Source: Aphanomyces cochlioides
Lineage: Eukaryota; Oomycota; Saprolegniomycetes; Saprolegniales; Verrucalvaceae
NCBI GenBank assembly: GCA_019828595.1
Contig: JAHQRK010000019.1
Location: forward strand, 744,001 to 808,000
DNA length: 64,000 nt
Direction of reading: 5' to 3'
This document shows, piece after piece, positions 37,968-50,266 of the stretch. The notes beneath the pieces are model-generated. The model was given only the letters and a program-made list of their open reading frames with translations, was not told the origin of the DNA and did not search any database. Each line of letters begins with the position of its first letter. Positions within the stretch are counted from its first letter, which is position 1. Position numbers and translations under genes: made by a program.

Positions 37968-40900
37968 TTAAGCTGAGCCGTAGACTAGACCGACGCGCTC
38001 ATTGTCGGATGGAAGGCGGATCACGACTTTAGGTCGTTGACGGCGTCGCCAGACAACCCACAAGGCAACCAGCATGACTGGCCCAGCAGCTAGAACTATC
38101 CAATGCCATTTGGGGGAACCATCGCGGTGGCCTTCGCTCTGTAATGCAGTCGTGCTTGTCGAATCGACTAGTGAGGGGCTGTACGTTGCAACGAGGGAGT
38201 AGGCTTGCGGGCCGTGCACGAGCACTGACGAGCCACGGACTCGCACAATTAGCTGCAGGCTGGCGTCAGAGTTGAGCACATCACGGGAAACACGGTGTTT
38301 GAGCGTATTGTACGAGACTTGGACCATCTCGACGTTGTTACGGCTGTCTCTCTTCTCGCCATCGATGGTCAAGGGATTCACAACGATCCAAGGGGCACCT
38401 CGAACAGTGATGGACAAATCCAAATCGTTTTGAAGCATGCGTGTGGCCAAGAGATCACCAGGAGGATCAGTCCACACCTAGCCAGGTTTAAGTTGTGTTT
38501 CATTGAGCTAGCACGCACCAGCGTCGCGCGGAATTTGTTATTAGGCTCCAGCGTGAAGTAGTAGAAATCTGCATCGCCATGGCCAACTTCAGGTGATTTT
38601 GGGTGGGTTGCATTCGGCCAAAACGACACTAGAGGCTGCGAGTCCGAGCCGAAGAACGCAAGATTCGACATGCTCGGTAGTCCAAAGCCTAGTCATGGTC
38701 AGTTCTTCCGTCTGGAGAGTCTGGCCTTTCACCTTGTGCGATATCTGGGTAGTGGAGTAATCTACTACGACGGTTCTGGCATAGTTCATCGGCTGAATTG
38801 CTGTCAAGTCGCTGGTAAAGCCCCCTGGCACTGTGGATCAATAGTGCTTTTAGTAATGCCGATGGGATATAAGGCATGCCGGCATCTAAATCTCGAGTGC
38901 CAGCTTTCCACCATCCATCTCGGAGCCATTCGTGTAGCAGGACAGCCATACCCGACACCACTGGCGTAGCCTGAAGCAGAGCTTACTGGCTGTAATTTGA
39001 ATGCAATCGTACCTGTGATGTCCCCTGGAGTGGACACAAGTCACTTGTCTTCACTCTAGACGTCGACGCTTGGCTCTGCGCCGACCAGAGGATCTCGCCA
39101 GGCGCAACCACATCTGGCTTCAAGCGGCCATCACTCGTTGGTCCTTGCGATGAGTACGCAGTCACGCTCTGGGGATTAAACATTCTCGGGCAATCAAACT
39201 TCGACTCCAAGCTTGCACTTGTGCTCATAGACGCTCCAACCCTACCAAGCTATTCAGTGACGAGCAAAGAGTATGCGTAGTGCGTACGTAATGACATTCT
39301 TGGCTCCCGCAGGCGAACTGATCGTTCGAAGACCATCCATCCCAGCATTTCCAGCGGCGATGACGACTAAAATATCACGGTGGTCATAAAGAAACTGGTC
39401 GAGATTTTGAGCTTGCTAGGAAAAGTAGGTCAGCCAAAATTGAATGAAACGAACGTACGCTGCTGTAGTCATCTTTTTGCAATCCCCACGAGTACGAGAA
39501 GATCTTGGCCCCTGCTTGCATTTGAACCCCCATGTGGTCTATCGCATCGGGGGGCGTGGAAAGTTTCACGGGGCATTTGACATTTGGATCGTCGGCGCAT
39601 GATGGATCCTAACGTTGGGAAACTATTAAAGTGGATGGAGGATTCTCCATACTTGTTTGCCAATGTCGGTGAAGGCAATCTTTGCTTTGGGGGCCACACC
39701 GACATTAGCATAGTTCTGGCTGAATGAACTACCAGCCAAGATTCCAGACACATGAGTGCCGTGGCCACAAGTCACCGAGCTCGATTGATCAACTTTGTCG
39801 GCGAGGGCTTGGTACAACACAACCTGGCAACAATCATCACGAATGGCGTGGAAGAAGGGGTGGCTCAACCTTGCGGGCATCGAGATTGATCTCGTCGTAT
39901 TCTCGTGGATTGTTCTGATCGAATTGGTCGTGGTCGAGATACAAGCCCGAGTCGGTGATGCCAACAACGATGCCGTTTCCATGACTAGCTCACGTAAGCT
40001 CGAGGAAATCCACGTCGAGTCTTACATTCCATGAGCATACACTTCATCGGTTCCAATAATCGACTCGATGTCGTCGTCCAAGCGCCGCGACTTTATCGAT
40101 AGCGCAAAGGATTCAAGCGTTGCGGAGCGAGTGATATGGTGAACAAAGGATTGACGACAGAGGAATGAAACAATCGTCGCCCAAGTCTGAAAATTGGCGA
40201 GTGGAGGCACGACTCTGCGCAACAATAGTCAGTTAGATGATGGGAAGGATCGACGTACAGCGTTCCATCGTCGCGGAGGGAAACAACGTCATAAATTCCA
40301 GTCGCGACGAACAATCCGTGGTTGAGAGAAGTAAAGGCTGCCGTCGCGGGCACGTTCTTCGCTAGTGCAATCTCCAATGGAGGTGATTGAGCGTTGTAGG
40401 TAGCAACCACGGAGCGCGCCAAGGGACTGAGTTTGAAAAGCGGCGCGAGGGCCACGACCTTTGAAACGCACGGAAGCAATTCGATATCACGCGCTAGACT
40501 CTGCGAAGAGTGGACGAGTACAATCGTAGCTCCTGTATCAACCTCATGAGTGACAGCGTCGAGAGGGAGGCAGTTACCTTGATTGACGCCGTTGCTTCGA
40601 CTCATGAGTGATACGCGAGATCCTTCATCAAGTTTGGAGCGTACTAATTCCACGCACACATGCTCTTGCGGGTGTCGCTGCAGCTGAACAAGCCATGAAC
40701 GCTCCTGAACATTGTGCTGCTGTTGCCCAGAGTAAACTACCTCAGCTGGAGTAGTCTCGTTGGTTGGAGAGTCTAGGGGCGCTAGCCTGCAAGCTCCTAG
40801 AAGTAGCTCGTCTCCGTCGACGAGATGGTCAATTGCAGCTTGGAACTGAGTCCAAAACGAGTGGAAACTCGCGCCTTCGGACGTCATATTGAGATGCAAG

Positions 40901-41112
40901 TTCAGTGGGCAATCCGCCAACAAGTCGAGCGACGGCTGTGCATCTTCGAGACGACGTTGTGGATTCAATGGACATTTCGCAGCACAAGCCGGTGGGGACT
41001 TCAATACGAATGGGCTGCAGAAGTACTGGCACCATGCGTTGGCCGAGTCGAACTTGAGAGCTTCGGCTGCGAGTGCCACGAGTCCAAGTACTCCGAGGAG
41101 ATTGAGACGCAT
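37968..41112 (-). CDS. Secreted, membrane-anchored subtilisin-like protease
   Basis: Serine endoprotease of family S8. N-terminal signal peptide LNLLGVLGLVALAAEAL, then a long Cys-containing prodomain-like region. The catalytic triad is split over exons: Asp in GNGIVVGITDSGLYLDHD, His in CGHGTHVSGILAG, Ser in LQGTSQATPVVSGMAVLL; the oxyanion Asn is in VVIAAGNAGMDG. A beta-rich C-terminal region precedes one transmembrane helix (WIVLAAGPVMLVALWVVW) with basic residues after it, so the enzyme is predicted to sit type I on the plasma membrane or in the secretory path. Around seven or more introns of about 40 to 45 bases. The residue after the catalytic Ser is Gln rather than the usual Met. Start 41112. 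Confidence 0.85.
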
Positions 41113-41359
41113 CAGAGACGACGACGACGACGGAGAGATGGCGAGGGACAGACGAACACAAACTACGATCCAACGGCCGGATCACTCTGCCGAATTGATT
41201 GGCATGACAACCGGAAAGAAATCATCCTCTCCCATGAAAAGTCGCCAGGAAGATCGCGATGCGAGGCGAGACAGGAGGATCCAGACGCTTGAAGAAGAGC
41301 AGCAACAGATGAAACACAGAGGAGGACAGACATAGGAGAGGCGCTTGATTTATTCCAAC

Positions 41360-42637
41360 TTAACCACGCTTCGCAGCCTTCTTTTGCATGTAGGCATCGC
41401 CGCGGAGACCCGTCAAGACTTCGACAACCTTTTCAATGCCTTCAGCGCCTGCAGTCAACGCGTCGTTCAGAGCAGTGACTTGGTCCATTTCGAGCGACTC
41501 GCAGAGGAATTCGGTTTCTTCAATGTCGACGCGAGGATCGTTGACAGCTTCGGTGAGTTCGCGGAATTGCTTCTTCACCTTGCGGAAAGCCTTCTTCATC
41601 TTTTCCTTGGCGGCCTTGGCATCAGCCTTGGCAGCCTTTTCAGCTTCTTCGGCGGCTTGCTTGGCACGGAGAGCGTCATCTTCAGCCTTCTTTTGAGCAT
41701 CAATGATGGCTTGAGCAGCAGCTTCCTTGGCCTTGCGTTCGTTTTCCTTTTTGTCCTTGGCAGCTTGCTTGACACGGCGCAAGCGAGGGTCGTTGGCTTG
41801 GGCACGGTCAACCAAAGTGGCAAGACGAGCATATTCCTTCTTCTTTTGCTTCTTGGCAGCAGCTTCATTCTTCTTCATCAAGAAACGCTTTTCATCACGG
41901 TGTTCCGCGCTGTCGACATCGTGTTCAGCGTTGTGTGTGAAGTCGCGCCACGAGTCAAACTTGTACCAGAAGTTGTAGAATTCTTGGACCTCTTCCAAGG
42001 GCGTTTCGTCGTCGCCAAGAAGAGGCACGGGCTTGATTTCCGAGAAACGGGCGTTGCGTTCGAAGACAGGGCCGTACAAAGCATAGAAGTCGTACGTCTT
42101 TTCCTTCGGGTCGACCTTGGTCAAGTTTTGGCGAATCTTTTCCGTGCCGAGAGGGATCCATTCGTCGAATTCGCACTGCGAGTCATAAGCGCGCTTCTTT
42201 TGTGGATCCATGAGGGTGTTGAAAGCCTTTTGGACGGCCAAGTAGTTGGGATCGTTTTCGTCCTTCAACGTCTTGTCTGGATGGTGTTCAATCAACACAC
42301 GATGGTACGCCTTCTTGATTTGTTCGGGCGTGGCGTCAAACATAACATCGGTCAAGCCCAATTGCTGGTACATTGTCAATTGCAAGAATTGCTTGCCCTT
42401 GATCGACTTGCGGTACTTTTCCAAGATCGCTTCTTCTTCGCGCTTGGCAATCGCCTTGGGATCGTCTTCGCCGTTGCTTTCCATGGACAACGAACGACCG
42501 CGAGCAGCATTGCGGACACGTTTGTGCAACGAGCGGCCAGCGATTTCGACGCGCTTCAAGTAAGGATAGCCACCAAGGCCAAGCAAAACCTTGGAGTCGT
42601 CGGCGCCTTTAGCTGGAGGAGGTGCGAGCGCGAGCAT
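41360..42637 (-). CDS. ZUO1: Zuotin-like J-domain ribosome-associated chaperone
   Basis: Zuotin/DNAJC2 (MPP11) is the J-protein of the ribosome-associated complex; it stimulates Hsp70 on nascent chains at the tunnel exit. Intronless, 425 residues. The N-terminal region is followed by the J domain at about 88-155 with HPD at 119-121 (LIEHHPDKTLKDE) and PQKKRAYDSQCEFDEWIP, the zuotin-homology region with YDFYALYGPVFERNARFSEI and NFWYKFDSWRDF, and then the long Ala/Lys-rich charged helix that binds the ribosome, EKAAKADAKAAKEKMKKAF. The two C-terminal SANT domains of animal MPP11 are absent, as in yeast. Long antisense frames here are shadows of its strong codon bias. Confidence 0.95.
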   Translation of the reverse strand: MLALAPPPAKGADDSKVLLGLGGYPYLKRVEIAGRSLHKRVRNAARGRSLSMESNGEDDPKAIAKREEEAILEKYRKSIKGKQFLQLTMYQQLGLTDVMFDATPEQIKKAYHRVLIEHHPDKTLKDENDPNYLAVQKAFNTLMDPQKKRAYDSQCEFDEWIPLGTEKIRQNLTKVDPKEKTYDFYALYGPVFERNARFSEIKPVPLLGDDETPLEEVQEFYNFWYKFDSWRDFTHNAEHDVDSAEHRDEKRFLMKKNEAAAKKQKKKEYARLATLVDRAQANDPRLRRVKQAAKDKKENERKAKEAAAQAIIDAQKKAEDDALRAKQAAEEAEKAAKADAKAAKEKMKKAFRKVKKQFRELTEAVNDPRVDIEETEFLCESLEMDQVTALNDALTAGAEGIEKVVEVLTGLRGDAYMQKKAAKRG

Positions 42638-42841
42638 GATGAAAAATTGTCGTCAGCGATAAGTGGTGTCAAGAGCCACATGTCATTTCAGAGGTTTTTT
42701 ATGTACTCCCGTACAAACATTACGTACATACCACAATATCATACAAACGTTAAGATTATATTATAGTACAAGTACATCATATTTCAAACAGTACACAAAA
42801 TGCCTCTAATAATTAATAGCTAAATTTAGCTTCACTTCAAC

Positions 42842-43128
42842 TCATACAGTCGACCTGCGGCCCTCGTCACCACTCTTCTTCACCGCCGGGTTCCGACTTT
42901 TCAGCTTGTCGTGGGCATCCTTGGCTCGATAGCAGCGTTCCACGCATGCCTTATGGCTTTCAGTTTGAATGCCGAAAGTGTGAGGGATCTCCGGTATGAC
43001 TGTGTGAATCTATCAGGTTGTCAATGAATCTCAGACTTCCATGGCTGTTTGAACGATCGGTTGTTAACACCAGAGATTACAATGAGCTTGGAAGGTGTAA
43101 GAAGCGATATGAGCTTTTCATGTGGCAT
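42842..43128 (-). CDS. Possible small gene, unknown
   Basis: Not recognised. Two exons join in phase: the first ends SLLTPSKLI before a GTAATC donor near 43082, the second starts at 43014 or so with IHTVIPEIPHTFGIQTESHK and continues CVERCYRAKDAHDKLKSR to a stop at 42842. The product from the ATG at 43128 would be about 70 residues, basic and mainly helical. A longer 5' exon may exist, since the frame stays open upstream to about 43350 without a Met. Convergent or overlapping neighbours are absent. Confidence 0.4.
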
Positions 43129-43373
43129 GGACCATCGTCGAATGGCAATTATGGTTGATTTCCATTGAATTGGTCGCGGGGATTGCTCAACACGTTGATT
43201 GTTTTGCAGCCTACGACGACAGAAGGAGCGAGTAGACTTGATGAGAGCAGAGGTCGGAGATAGTGCTAAGGACTTTACGAGAGCTGGTCCCTCCTTGTGA
43301 AATTGCCACGGCACGTCGCGATTTGAACAACTGTCGTCGGGTTGTACCAATCAGACGACAAAGTTAGTTGGCG

Positions 43374-44387
43374 ATGATCAAACTGGACCAAATTGTTCCA
43401 GGACGCGACGCGCAGTCGCATTTGGAATCTCCAGCGGCCAATGTCAAATCCACAATCGATTCGAGCAACGAATTGCCGAATTCTTCTGGTCGAACTTGTC
43501 AGAACACGTTGCTAATCAAGATCCGAGGATGCAATCGCTCCAGTGCTGAATTTCAGTCACACGATGCCACATCTTGGGATCGTTTGTTGCAGCGGCAAAG
43601 AGTATGCACTACATACTGATGGACGGGGCGAGATTGTCTTTGTCGAATTCCTGCAGCGCGAGCTGGGGCATCAGATTGCTCTGGAGCAGCTCAATGCAGC
43701 ATTGAGCACGCAGAGTATGCTCGATGACTACTTGGGCCAGAGCCTTTTAGCATGTCCTTTAAGTTCTGCTCTTTGTCAATTTCACATGGTATGTCTTACC
43801 TGACATGGTTCAAGTTGATATTTCGTTTGCGTTGGACACGACCAGAACTGCATGGCCAATTGCGCTGGGAAAAGATTTCACAACTGAGGCCGTGGCGGCC
43901 ATTGACAGACGGTTCTCTAACAAAGTTCTAAAGAAGCTCCAAGAGCTTGTCCTCCTTTTCTGTGCATGTCCTTAGCGCCATGACGATTCTCTCTTGGACT
44001 CCTGTAGCTCTCGGCGGCACAAGTCGTCTCGATAGCCATGAATGGCAAAATTGTTTGATTGATATATACAACCTACAGCACGTGTTGGGTGATGGTGTAG
44101 CTCTGTCTCTCTTGGCAACGCGGATCGTCTTATCTCGAGCTCCATGTTGTCGTGTTGTTGGTCTTGGCTGGCGCGATGCACGTATTGCACTGCATGCAGA
44201 AGACATGAGTTCGTGTCGTTTGTGGAGCGACCATATTGCGGCACTTGGCGCACCACGACTTGGGCTGTTGGTTCATGACTGCGGATGGCATTGGCAACGT
44301 CGAGCTTGGCATGCTTGCGCTGGTTGTTGATAGGAGGAGGACGTGGAAAATCTAAAAATGACTTTGACGCCCACGATCTTCTTTTGA
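43374..44387 (+). CDS. Hypothetical protein, spliced model
   Basis: Not recognised. Five exons join with GT-AG introns at 43602-43656, 43789-43814, 43925-43975 and 44271-44333, each keeping phase. The product begins MIKLDQIVPGRDAQ and includes LEQLNAALSTQSMLDDYLGQ, FRLRWTRPELHGQLRWEK, and a part with WRDARIALHAEDMSS. It has alternating hydrophobic strands but no known motif. Further coding-like sequence to 44676 (MASKIRSRYLVVCRQGIRLR, IQ-motif-like) may be another 3' exon, reached by a splice I could not place. The 26-base intron is at the lower limit, so this model is tentative. Confidence 0.4.
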
Positions 44388-44797
44388 AACTGTCGTTTCG
44401 ACGTATCAGTTAGGTTTGTATCCGTCTCAGGACGCGACAACTGCACCAAGCACCCCTCGGTTGGACCTCAGCGGTAGTATTTCGAAGCTTGACGACGTTT
44501 GGAAGTTGATCTTTCGAATGAAACGAGCACACTTGCTGTTGCTAAACGCATTTATACTCGCCAGAGTCGTCGGAATGGACTAGCCACAATGGCCAGCAAG
44601 ATTCGATCGAGATACTTGGTCGTCTGTCGCCAAGGCATCAGGTTGCGCGTATTCTTCCGTGCGTTTTTCATCTAATTTCGCGACTCCGATGACAACTTCG
44701 GCCTAGCAAGCTTTGTCCAGCTCAAGCATAGACTGCCAAGACTTGAGCTAGCTGTCTAGTTGATAAAAATGTATTACAGTGGAGGAGACTAACAACT

Positions 44798-46342
44798 CAG
44801 GGTTTAATGTGCCGCACTTTGAAATCCTTGTCGAGGTAATAGCCGCCCTTGTGAAGATGCGTGGCGGGGAGTTCGATCATAAGGTCATACTCGAGCACCT
44901 ACGAGATGAATAAGCATCGTGGAAAGAGTCAAAGAGCGATGTACTTTGCTACAGAAGAGTTCGTAGTCGTCGTCTGTCATCGGGCCGTACAATAAACTCC
45001 ACTTGCCATCGACGAGGATAAAGTAATATCGTTCGCACTCGCCATGTTCATACCACCCTTCTTCGCCCTGCACGGTGCCAGGACAAGCATTGAGGATGCC
45101 GTTGCTTTGCGTCTTGGACCGAGTCGTCTTCTTTGTCGTTGTGCCTTCCTTTTTGCCCAAGATAGATTGCATCTTGTCTTTCATCTTGCCGATCGTGCTC
45201 TTGGGGGCAGCAGACGACGATTGAGTACTGCCTTTCGTGTGGCTTTCTTCACGCACTTCGTTGTCTTTTCGCCGACTCGTGTCTTGCTTTTGTTGCTGCT
45301 GCTGGTGAAGCTGCTGGTATAACGACGACCGTTGGCTCTCGCTCTCAATGTGTTCGTCCACTTCAGACTCTTTCTTGAGCTTCTCGCTTTGTATTTGGGC
45401 TGAAGCTGCTGTGGTCTCTGCTGCTTTTTCAGGTGTCGCCGTCCGCTCTTCTGACTTCGGTGGCTTTTCCTTGTACGACCGATCGGAACGTTTCTTGGGG
45501 CTATTGCTTGCTTCCTCGTCCCCACTTTGGGACTGCTTCTTTCCTCGTCGACGGTGGTGGCGTCTCGGCGTTTCTCCGTCGTCTGAATCATCCTCAGAGC
45601 TTCGACTGTCCGAGTCCTCTTCATCCTCATCGTCGTCATTGCGCCGTCGCCGAGATCGGTGCCTGCGGGATGATCCATGACGGCGTCGGTCTTCGTCGCT
45701 GCTCGAGTCACTGCTGTGACGTTTCTTGCTACGTCTTGACTTACGCTTGGAGTGTTTCTTCCTTGTTTTTCTCTCGTCGCCGTCGTCCCCTGCTTCGTCT
45801 TCGTCATCATCACCTTTCTTGGGCTTGTCCTTCTTCTTGCGGCTTGTTTCCTTGGGCTCTTCCTCGTCTGGCTCCTCCTCATGCTCCTCCTCCGACGAGC
45901 TATGACGGTGCTTCTTTTTCTTCTTCTTGGACTTCTTCTTCGACTTCTTCCGAGGTGACGGCGGGTCGCCTTCCTTGTCAAGAAACTCCACGTACGATGC
46001 TGGAACATACCCGACCTTTCCGCTGCAATCACATTTCAGGTAGCCCGTTTTCTTGGTTGAGTAGACTTTCAGGATGTCACCAGCTCGAAGAGTTAATTCC
46101 TCCTCCGACTTTGGCTTGCGATCACGTAGAGCTCTTGCCATGACAAACACGTCATGTTTGTCTCCATCATCGTAGTGTTCATTCTCTTCCTTTGCCTTTT
46201 TGCCTTCGGTCAAGTCGGTATACGCGGTGGTCGTCGTGTTTGTGCCTTGTGGTGTGTTGGCATACGAATCGATGCTGTCGTTCGTGAGACCCTTGATCTG
46301 TTTAATAGGTTGCTTCGGTTTAGTTGTCAATGCTGGAAGCAT
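44798..46342 (-). CDS. SH3-domain protein with long charged low-complexity tail
   Basis: An SH3 domain at about residues 67-120 (MARALRDRKPKSEEELTLRAG, then YLKCDCSGKVGYVPASYVEFL in pieces) has the ALYDY-like start and the GYVPASYV end that binds Pro-rich ligands. From about 125 to 300 it is nearly all Lys, Arg, Glu, Asp, Ser and His, including long acidic and SR-like blocks, followed by Gln-rich sequence. The C-terminal 90 residues look folded again: GEEGWYEHGECERYYFILVD and GPMTDDDYELFCSK, with a last short exon (intron about 44900-44944). Suggests a scaffold at the actin cortex or nucleus. The exact role is unknown. Start ATG 46342. Confidence 0.75.
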
Positions 46343-46945
46343 CGCAGGGACGGCGGTGGGCGAAGCAGCCGCCGAATATGGTGCCCAGAAAGACGGTGAA
46401 AGTGAAAACTGCCGACCTAAGGACTATTTCTGTTTCGTTCGTTTCAAAACCACAGGTGGCCAATCTGAGCTTTGATTGTATCTTATGAACGCGTGCCTCG
46501 ACGTGGTGCAACCTGCAACTTGCTCTCTGTGGCTGATTTTGTTGTTTCTTCACAACAAAGTCTCTTCGGGAAATGCAGGCAATCAAGATTTGGTTGGGTG
46601 GACATTTGAATAATCCCGTGGGATCTGCCCGATAGGCGGCGACAGTAGAGGTACACTTAACCAAGCGAACAAACTCAGGGTTGCGAGCTGGAGAGTTGCT
46701 TGCCCTAGCATCAATTATTGGGATGAATCATCTTCCGTCCACATCCAATGGGTCCTCTCGCTAAGTTTTGAGTCAAGCAAGAATTCAAATGCTCTGGTGT
46801 TGTTACCTGATACTGGCGTGTTCGTCAGGAAATAGTTCAGCTTGGTAGATGCTAGGCATGGCGGCGTGACAGAATAGATGACTTGATTGCTATGGCACAG
46901 AAGGAAGGGACAACCACGAGCGCATGGACCTCATTCTTTATATTT
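46343..46945. other. Intergenic, downstream of LIG4 and upstream of the SH3 gene
   Basis: Both flanking genes run leftward, so this should hold the 3' end of LIG4 and the promoter of the SH3 gene. Overlapping short frames at 46320-46664 show no family signature and no splice support. Nothing else seen. Confidence 0.4.
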
Positions 46946-49900
46946 TTAGCATTGGACTTGAAAGTGCGCATCGACTGGAACTTGTTGCCTGGCATCAAGG
47001 CACGCTTGTACCCATTTGGCAGTGGTTACGACGGGCTCCTTTCCTGACCTTCGCAGGTGCTGAATCGCTGGTCGGATCAGTGCTAATCGCTCCGAGACGT
47101 TGTCATCGGGCAGTACAATGTGCGATACAATGGGTTTGATTGAATGAACGACGACGCCTCCATACAGTCGAATGCACTGCGCAACGTGGTGCATCGGATT
47201 CAGTGGATCTTCTTTCGTATCGCTTCCATCAATGGTTGGGAACTCGTCCACATAGATCACACATCGCCAGAAAAAATTCACGGGTGTCTCAATTGCTTCC
47301 TGGACTTCGTCTTCCATTGCCTTGAGCTGGCTCTGCCACGATTTCGTCGTGTTGAGTGTAAAATGGGCCGATTTCAAAATGGTTTGAAGCTCTGACAGAT
47401 TCAGAGAAGTGGTGTAGTGGTCTCCATAACAATCATAGAGTGATTTCAGCTTTGCTGCTGTTTCAGGAGTTGTGAAGATGTAGTCTGTTGCCTTCCATGC
47501 TTCTTTCGACTACGAGATTATAAGCCTGGCATGTCATACATTCAAACCTGTAGCTCGACGCATCGCAAAAACCAATCGACTTTCAAAATGTCGTACGTTC
47601 CTTGCTTAATATAATTTTGGACTTTGACTCCGTCAGAGGATGCAGCTACAATAAATGTGGTCGCAGGTGCGTGGAGCTTGGGATGCGGATTTTGGACAAC
47701 AGTGGCCCCGTGAGCAAAGAGGAGTTGTTCAACTGTTTGTTTTGTGAAGGATTGGCCTTGAGTCATAAATTTGCCAGGCAATACAGAGCAGGTGAGACCT
47801 AAAAGTCAACATCATTCAGATATCATGTAGCCACATACCCGAGAATAATTCGGACTCTTGTGCTACATGCTCAATATTTGCCTGCGAGTACTCTAACGAC
47901 ACACCGACATGTCCTCGATCGAGAGTACTCCGCCGTTGTGTCGTTTTGAGTTTCTTTTGCTTTTGCTCTCCAAATTGGACATCAATCGCACGTTTTTGAC
48001 CAAGCTGTTGCCCTTTCAGTGCATTCAATTGTGCCAATGTCAGGCACTCGTGCCAATCCTTATCGTATCTACGAAATTTTTCATAAAATGCTTGCGAAGA
48101 AGTAGCCATACCGAATGGCTTTCAATCGAGGAAACCGAAGAGTCAAACCTGTTTGAAATTGCGTCGAATACGTCAACTCAAACCCATAAATTTCCATGCA
48201 AACGGAATTTTGTGGTTCCAGCCATACATCAGGTCGCACATCGCTTTTAGGAGACCAGTCTCGAAAATGTACAGGACGCTACGAAATATCTAATCAAGTT
48301 TGATCATAGTAAATGCACTACCTTGTCATTATTTGGCTCCCACGGCCGCCAGTGAGGCGCCAAATGAGTTCGCAATGCATCCAGCTCTTCCAATGAATAT
48401 CCAGTACCGACTTTACAAAATGAGATGACAGGAATATTGTCCGGTAGACTGGTCGGTGAGATTGAATGCTGCAGCACGCCTAACGGAAATTAAGAAATGA
48501 GGTTGTTGGTGTGGTCAACCCAAAAGAAAATGAGACACTGCACCACCGCGGCGTTTGCCTTCACCATAGTATCCACCAAGCACAATGACGTCCAAGTGTT
48601 GAGTCATGCCTTCGTAATCGGGCTTCAGCTTGATCCATTTTTGACTCTTTCGGCTGACTTCACCACACATGTAGTGGGAAGTTGCGTCCTTCAGAATGAG
48701 TCCTATCAACAGAGTAAACATACTATCGGGGTCGAACCAGAATATACCTTCATAGCCGGCACTCAATCTTGCATCGACATTTGTCATCACCAATTCGTGT
48801 CGCTCTTGATCACTTAAGTTTGCTGGGACCAACGTTTGCTCAATTTTCATGACACGGTTGGGTGACGATGTAAAGATACGATCGAGTAGACTCAGTCGAG
48901 ACGACAGAGGCAGCCCTGCTCCAAGTTAAACACTAACTTCGTAAGATTATTTGCTCACCCATAATATTCGATGTCGACACGCCAGGACACGTATCTGAAA
49001 TAAGCTTGGAAGCTGCAGGGCCTCCAAGGTAGACAACATCCCAAACCACGTAACACAGCCATTGGTGTGGGTTAATGCTACGAGTGGAATTCGGAAATCA
49101 TATAGTTGAATGGTCCATACCCTTGGGGCTGCTCACTTGCTACAGTCTTCAGCGACCCAAATGGATAATAGCGGAACTCAATGCTATCCCATACGAGCAT
49201 CTCACCATCCAAAATACAATCGACGTCCGATCGAACCTAAGCTAAGTTATCAACAAAGTCCAAGTAATCCGTTCACACCTGAGCATCTACGTAGGAAGAA
49301 ATACAAGGGCCATACTTTTCAGTGTAGTTGATCCCGTTTCGAGAAAAGAGTTGAATTTCTCTAGTTGATCCATCCTCTTTTCGTTGGACATGACATGTGA
49401 TACGTTCACCATCCAGCTTTGGCTCCATGTAGAAAGGGTTTCCATTCATCGACTTGGTGCAATCGCCAAAAGTCACACGCTTTGCCAGCATCGGTGTAAA
49501 AACTTGAAATGGCGAGATCTGTGGCACATACCGCACCATCGAATTTGTCAGCTCGTTGCAGACCTTTTGGAGGTCATTTGTGTGGTTAAACATTTCCATT
49601 GCATCTGGGTGCATAAATTGAAGAACTCGTTCGTGGCGAAGACCGATCTTCATATCCTTGACGATAATGCGCATGAGCCATTTTTGTTCTTCAGCAGTGC
49701 AATGTGTGATTAATTGCAGGAAGACTTTCTTCTGGGCGTCCTTTTCTTGACTGGCCAGAGTGTCCAATATGTTGTTCACGTCTTGTAGCGTGTATGTATT
49801 TCCGTGCGATGTGGTAGATAAAGCCTTGGAGCGGACTTCCATGACTTCTTGAAGCACCGATGCAAAGTCGCCAACAGCTCGGGACGTGACAATCGTGGGG

Positions 49901-50178
49901 TCTGTCCAATGGAGGAGTTTCTTCCCATCGGTAGATGTCGGGCTCAAACCGAGGATCTCGACATATAGCATGGCAATCTTCTTCTCTTTCAGTTTGTATG
50001 TCCTTTCGCGATCCAAGTGAGGACACAGCAATCGAAGCAACGGATAAAGTGACGACGATCCACACGTCTTGCGGAACGATGGGCTGAAAATAAGCTTGAG
50101 CTTTGCGTCGGGTTTACTTGTCTTCACGACAGTCTCCAGGAGAGAGCAAAAGCTTCGGAACGAGAGACCTTCGGCCAT
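46946..50178 (-). CDS. LIG4: DNA ligase IV (non-homologous end joining)
   Basis: ATP-dependent ligase that seals double-strand breaks with XRCC4 in the nucleus. N-terminal DNA-binding domain in the first exon (LSFRSFCSLLETVVKTSK, KEKKIAMLYVEILGL). The adenylation motif I is FYMEPKLDGERITCHVQ, with the active-site Lys at about 49417. Then DGEMLVWD, the YEGILKDATSHYMCG motif and KWIKLKPDY (motif V). After a basic linker come two BRCT domains: the first with DILKVDWFLRCVEL (47540-47790), the second with VTTAKWVQACLDARQQVP ending at 46946. The XRCC4-binding linker lies between them. About nine or ten introns of 40 to 50 bases. Start 50178 is the first Met of the exon. Confidence 0.9.
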
Positions 50179-50266
50179 CGAAGATGTCGTTGCTCAATTG
50201 TCCTGCTTTGCAAAAATGGTGTGAATCAACTTTACGACAAACTGTCAGTTTACGGTAAAGTCATCA

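Noticed and set aside
41345..42766. 473-codon plus-strand hydrophobic frame opposite zuotin
   Set aside because: Shadow of the Lys/Ala/Glu-rich zuotin helix; complement of these codons gives runs of Leu and Phe that mimic membrane segments.
44130..44312. Minus-strand LSD1-like zinc finger (WCAKCRNMVAP, then FCMQCNTCIAP)
   Set aside because: It overlaps a plus-strand exon that joins in phase on both sides, is only 60 codons, and has no splice partners. The Cys pairs may be chance. Worth a check by RNA-seq.
45181..46032. Overlapping Arg/Lys-rich frames in and opposite the SH3 gene
   Set aside because: They arise from the low-complexity charged tail in shifted frames.
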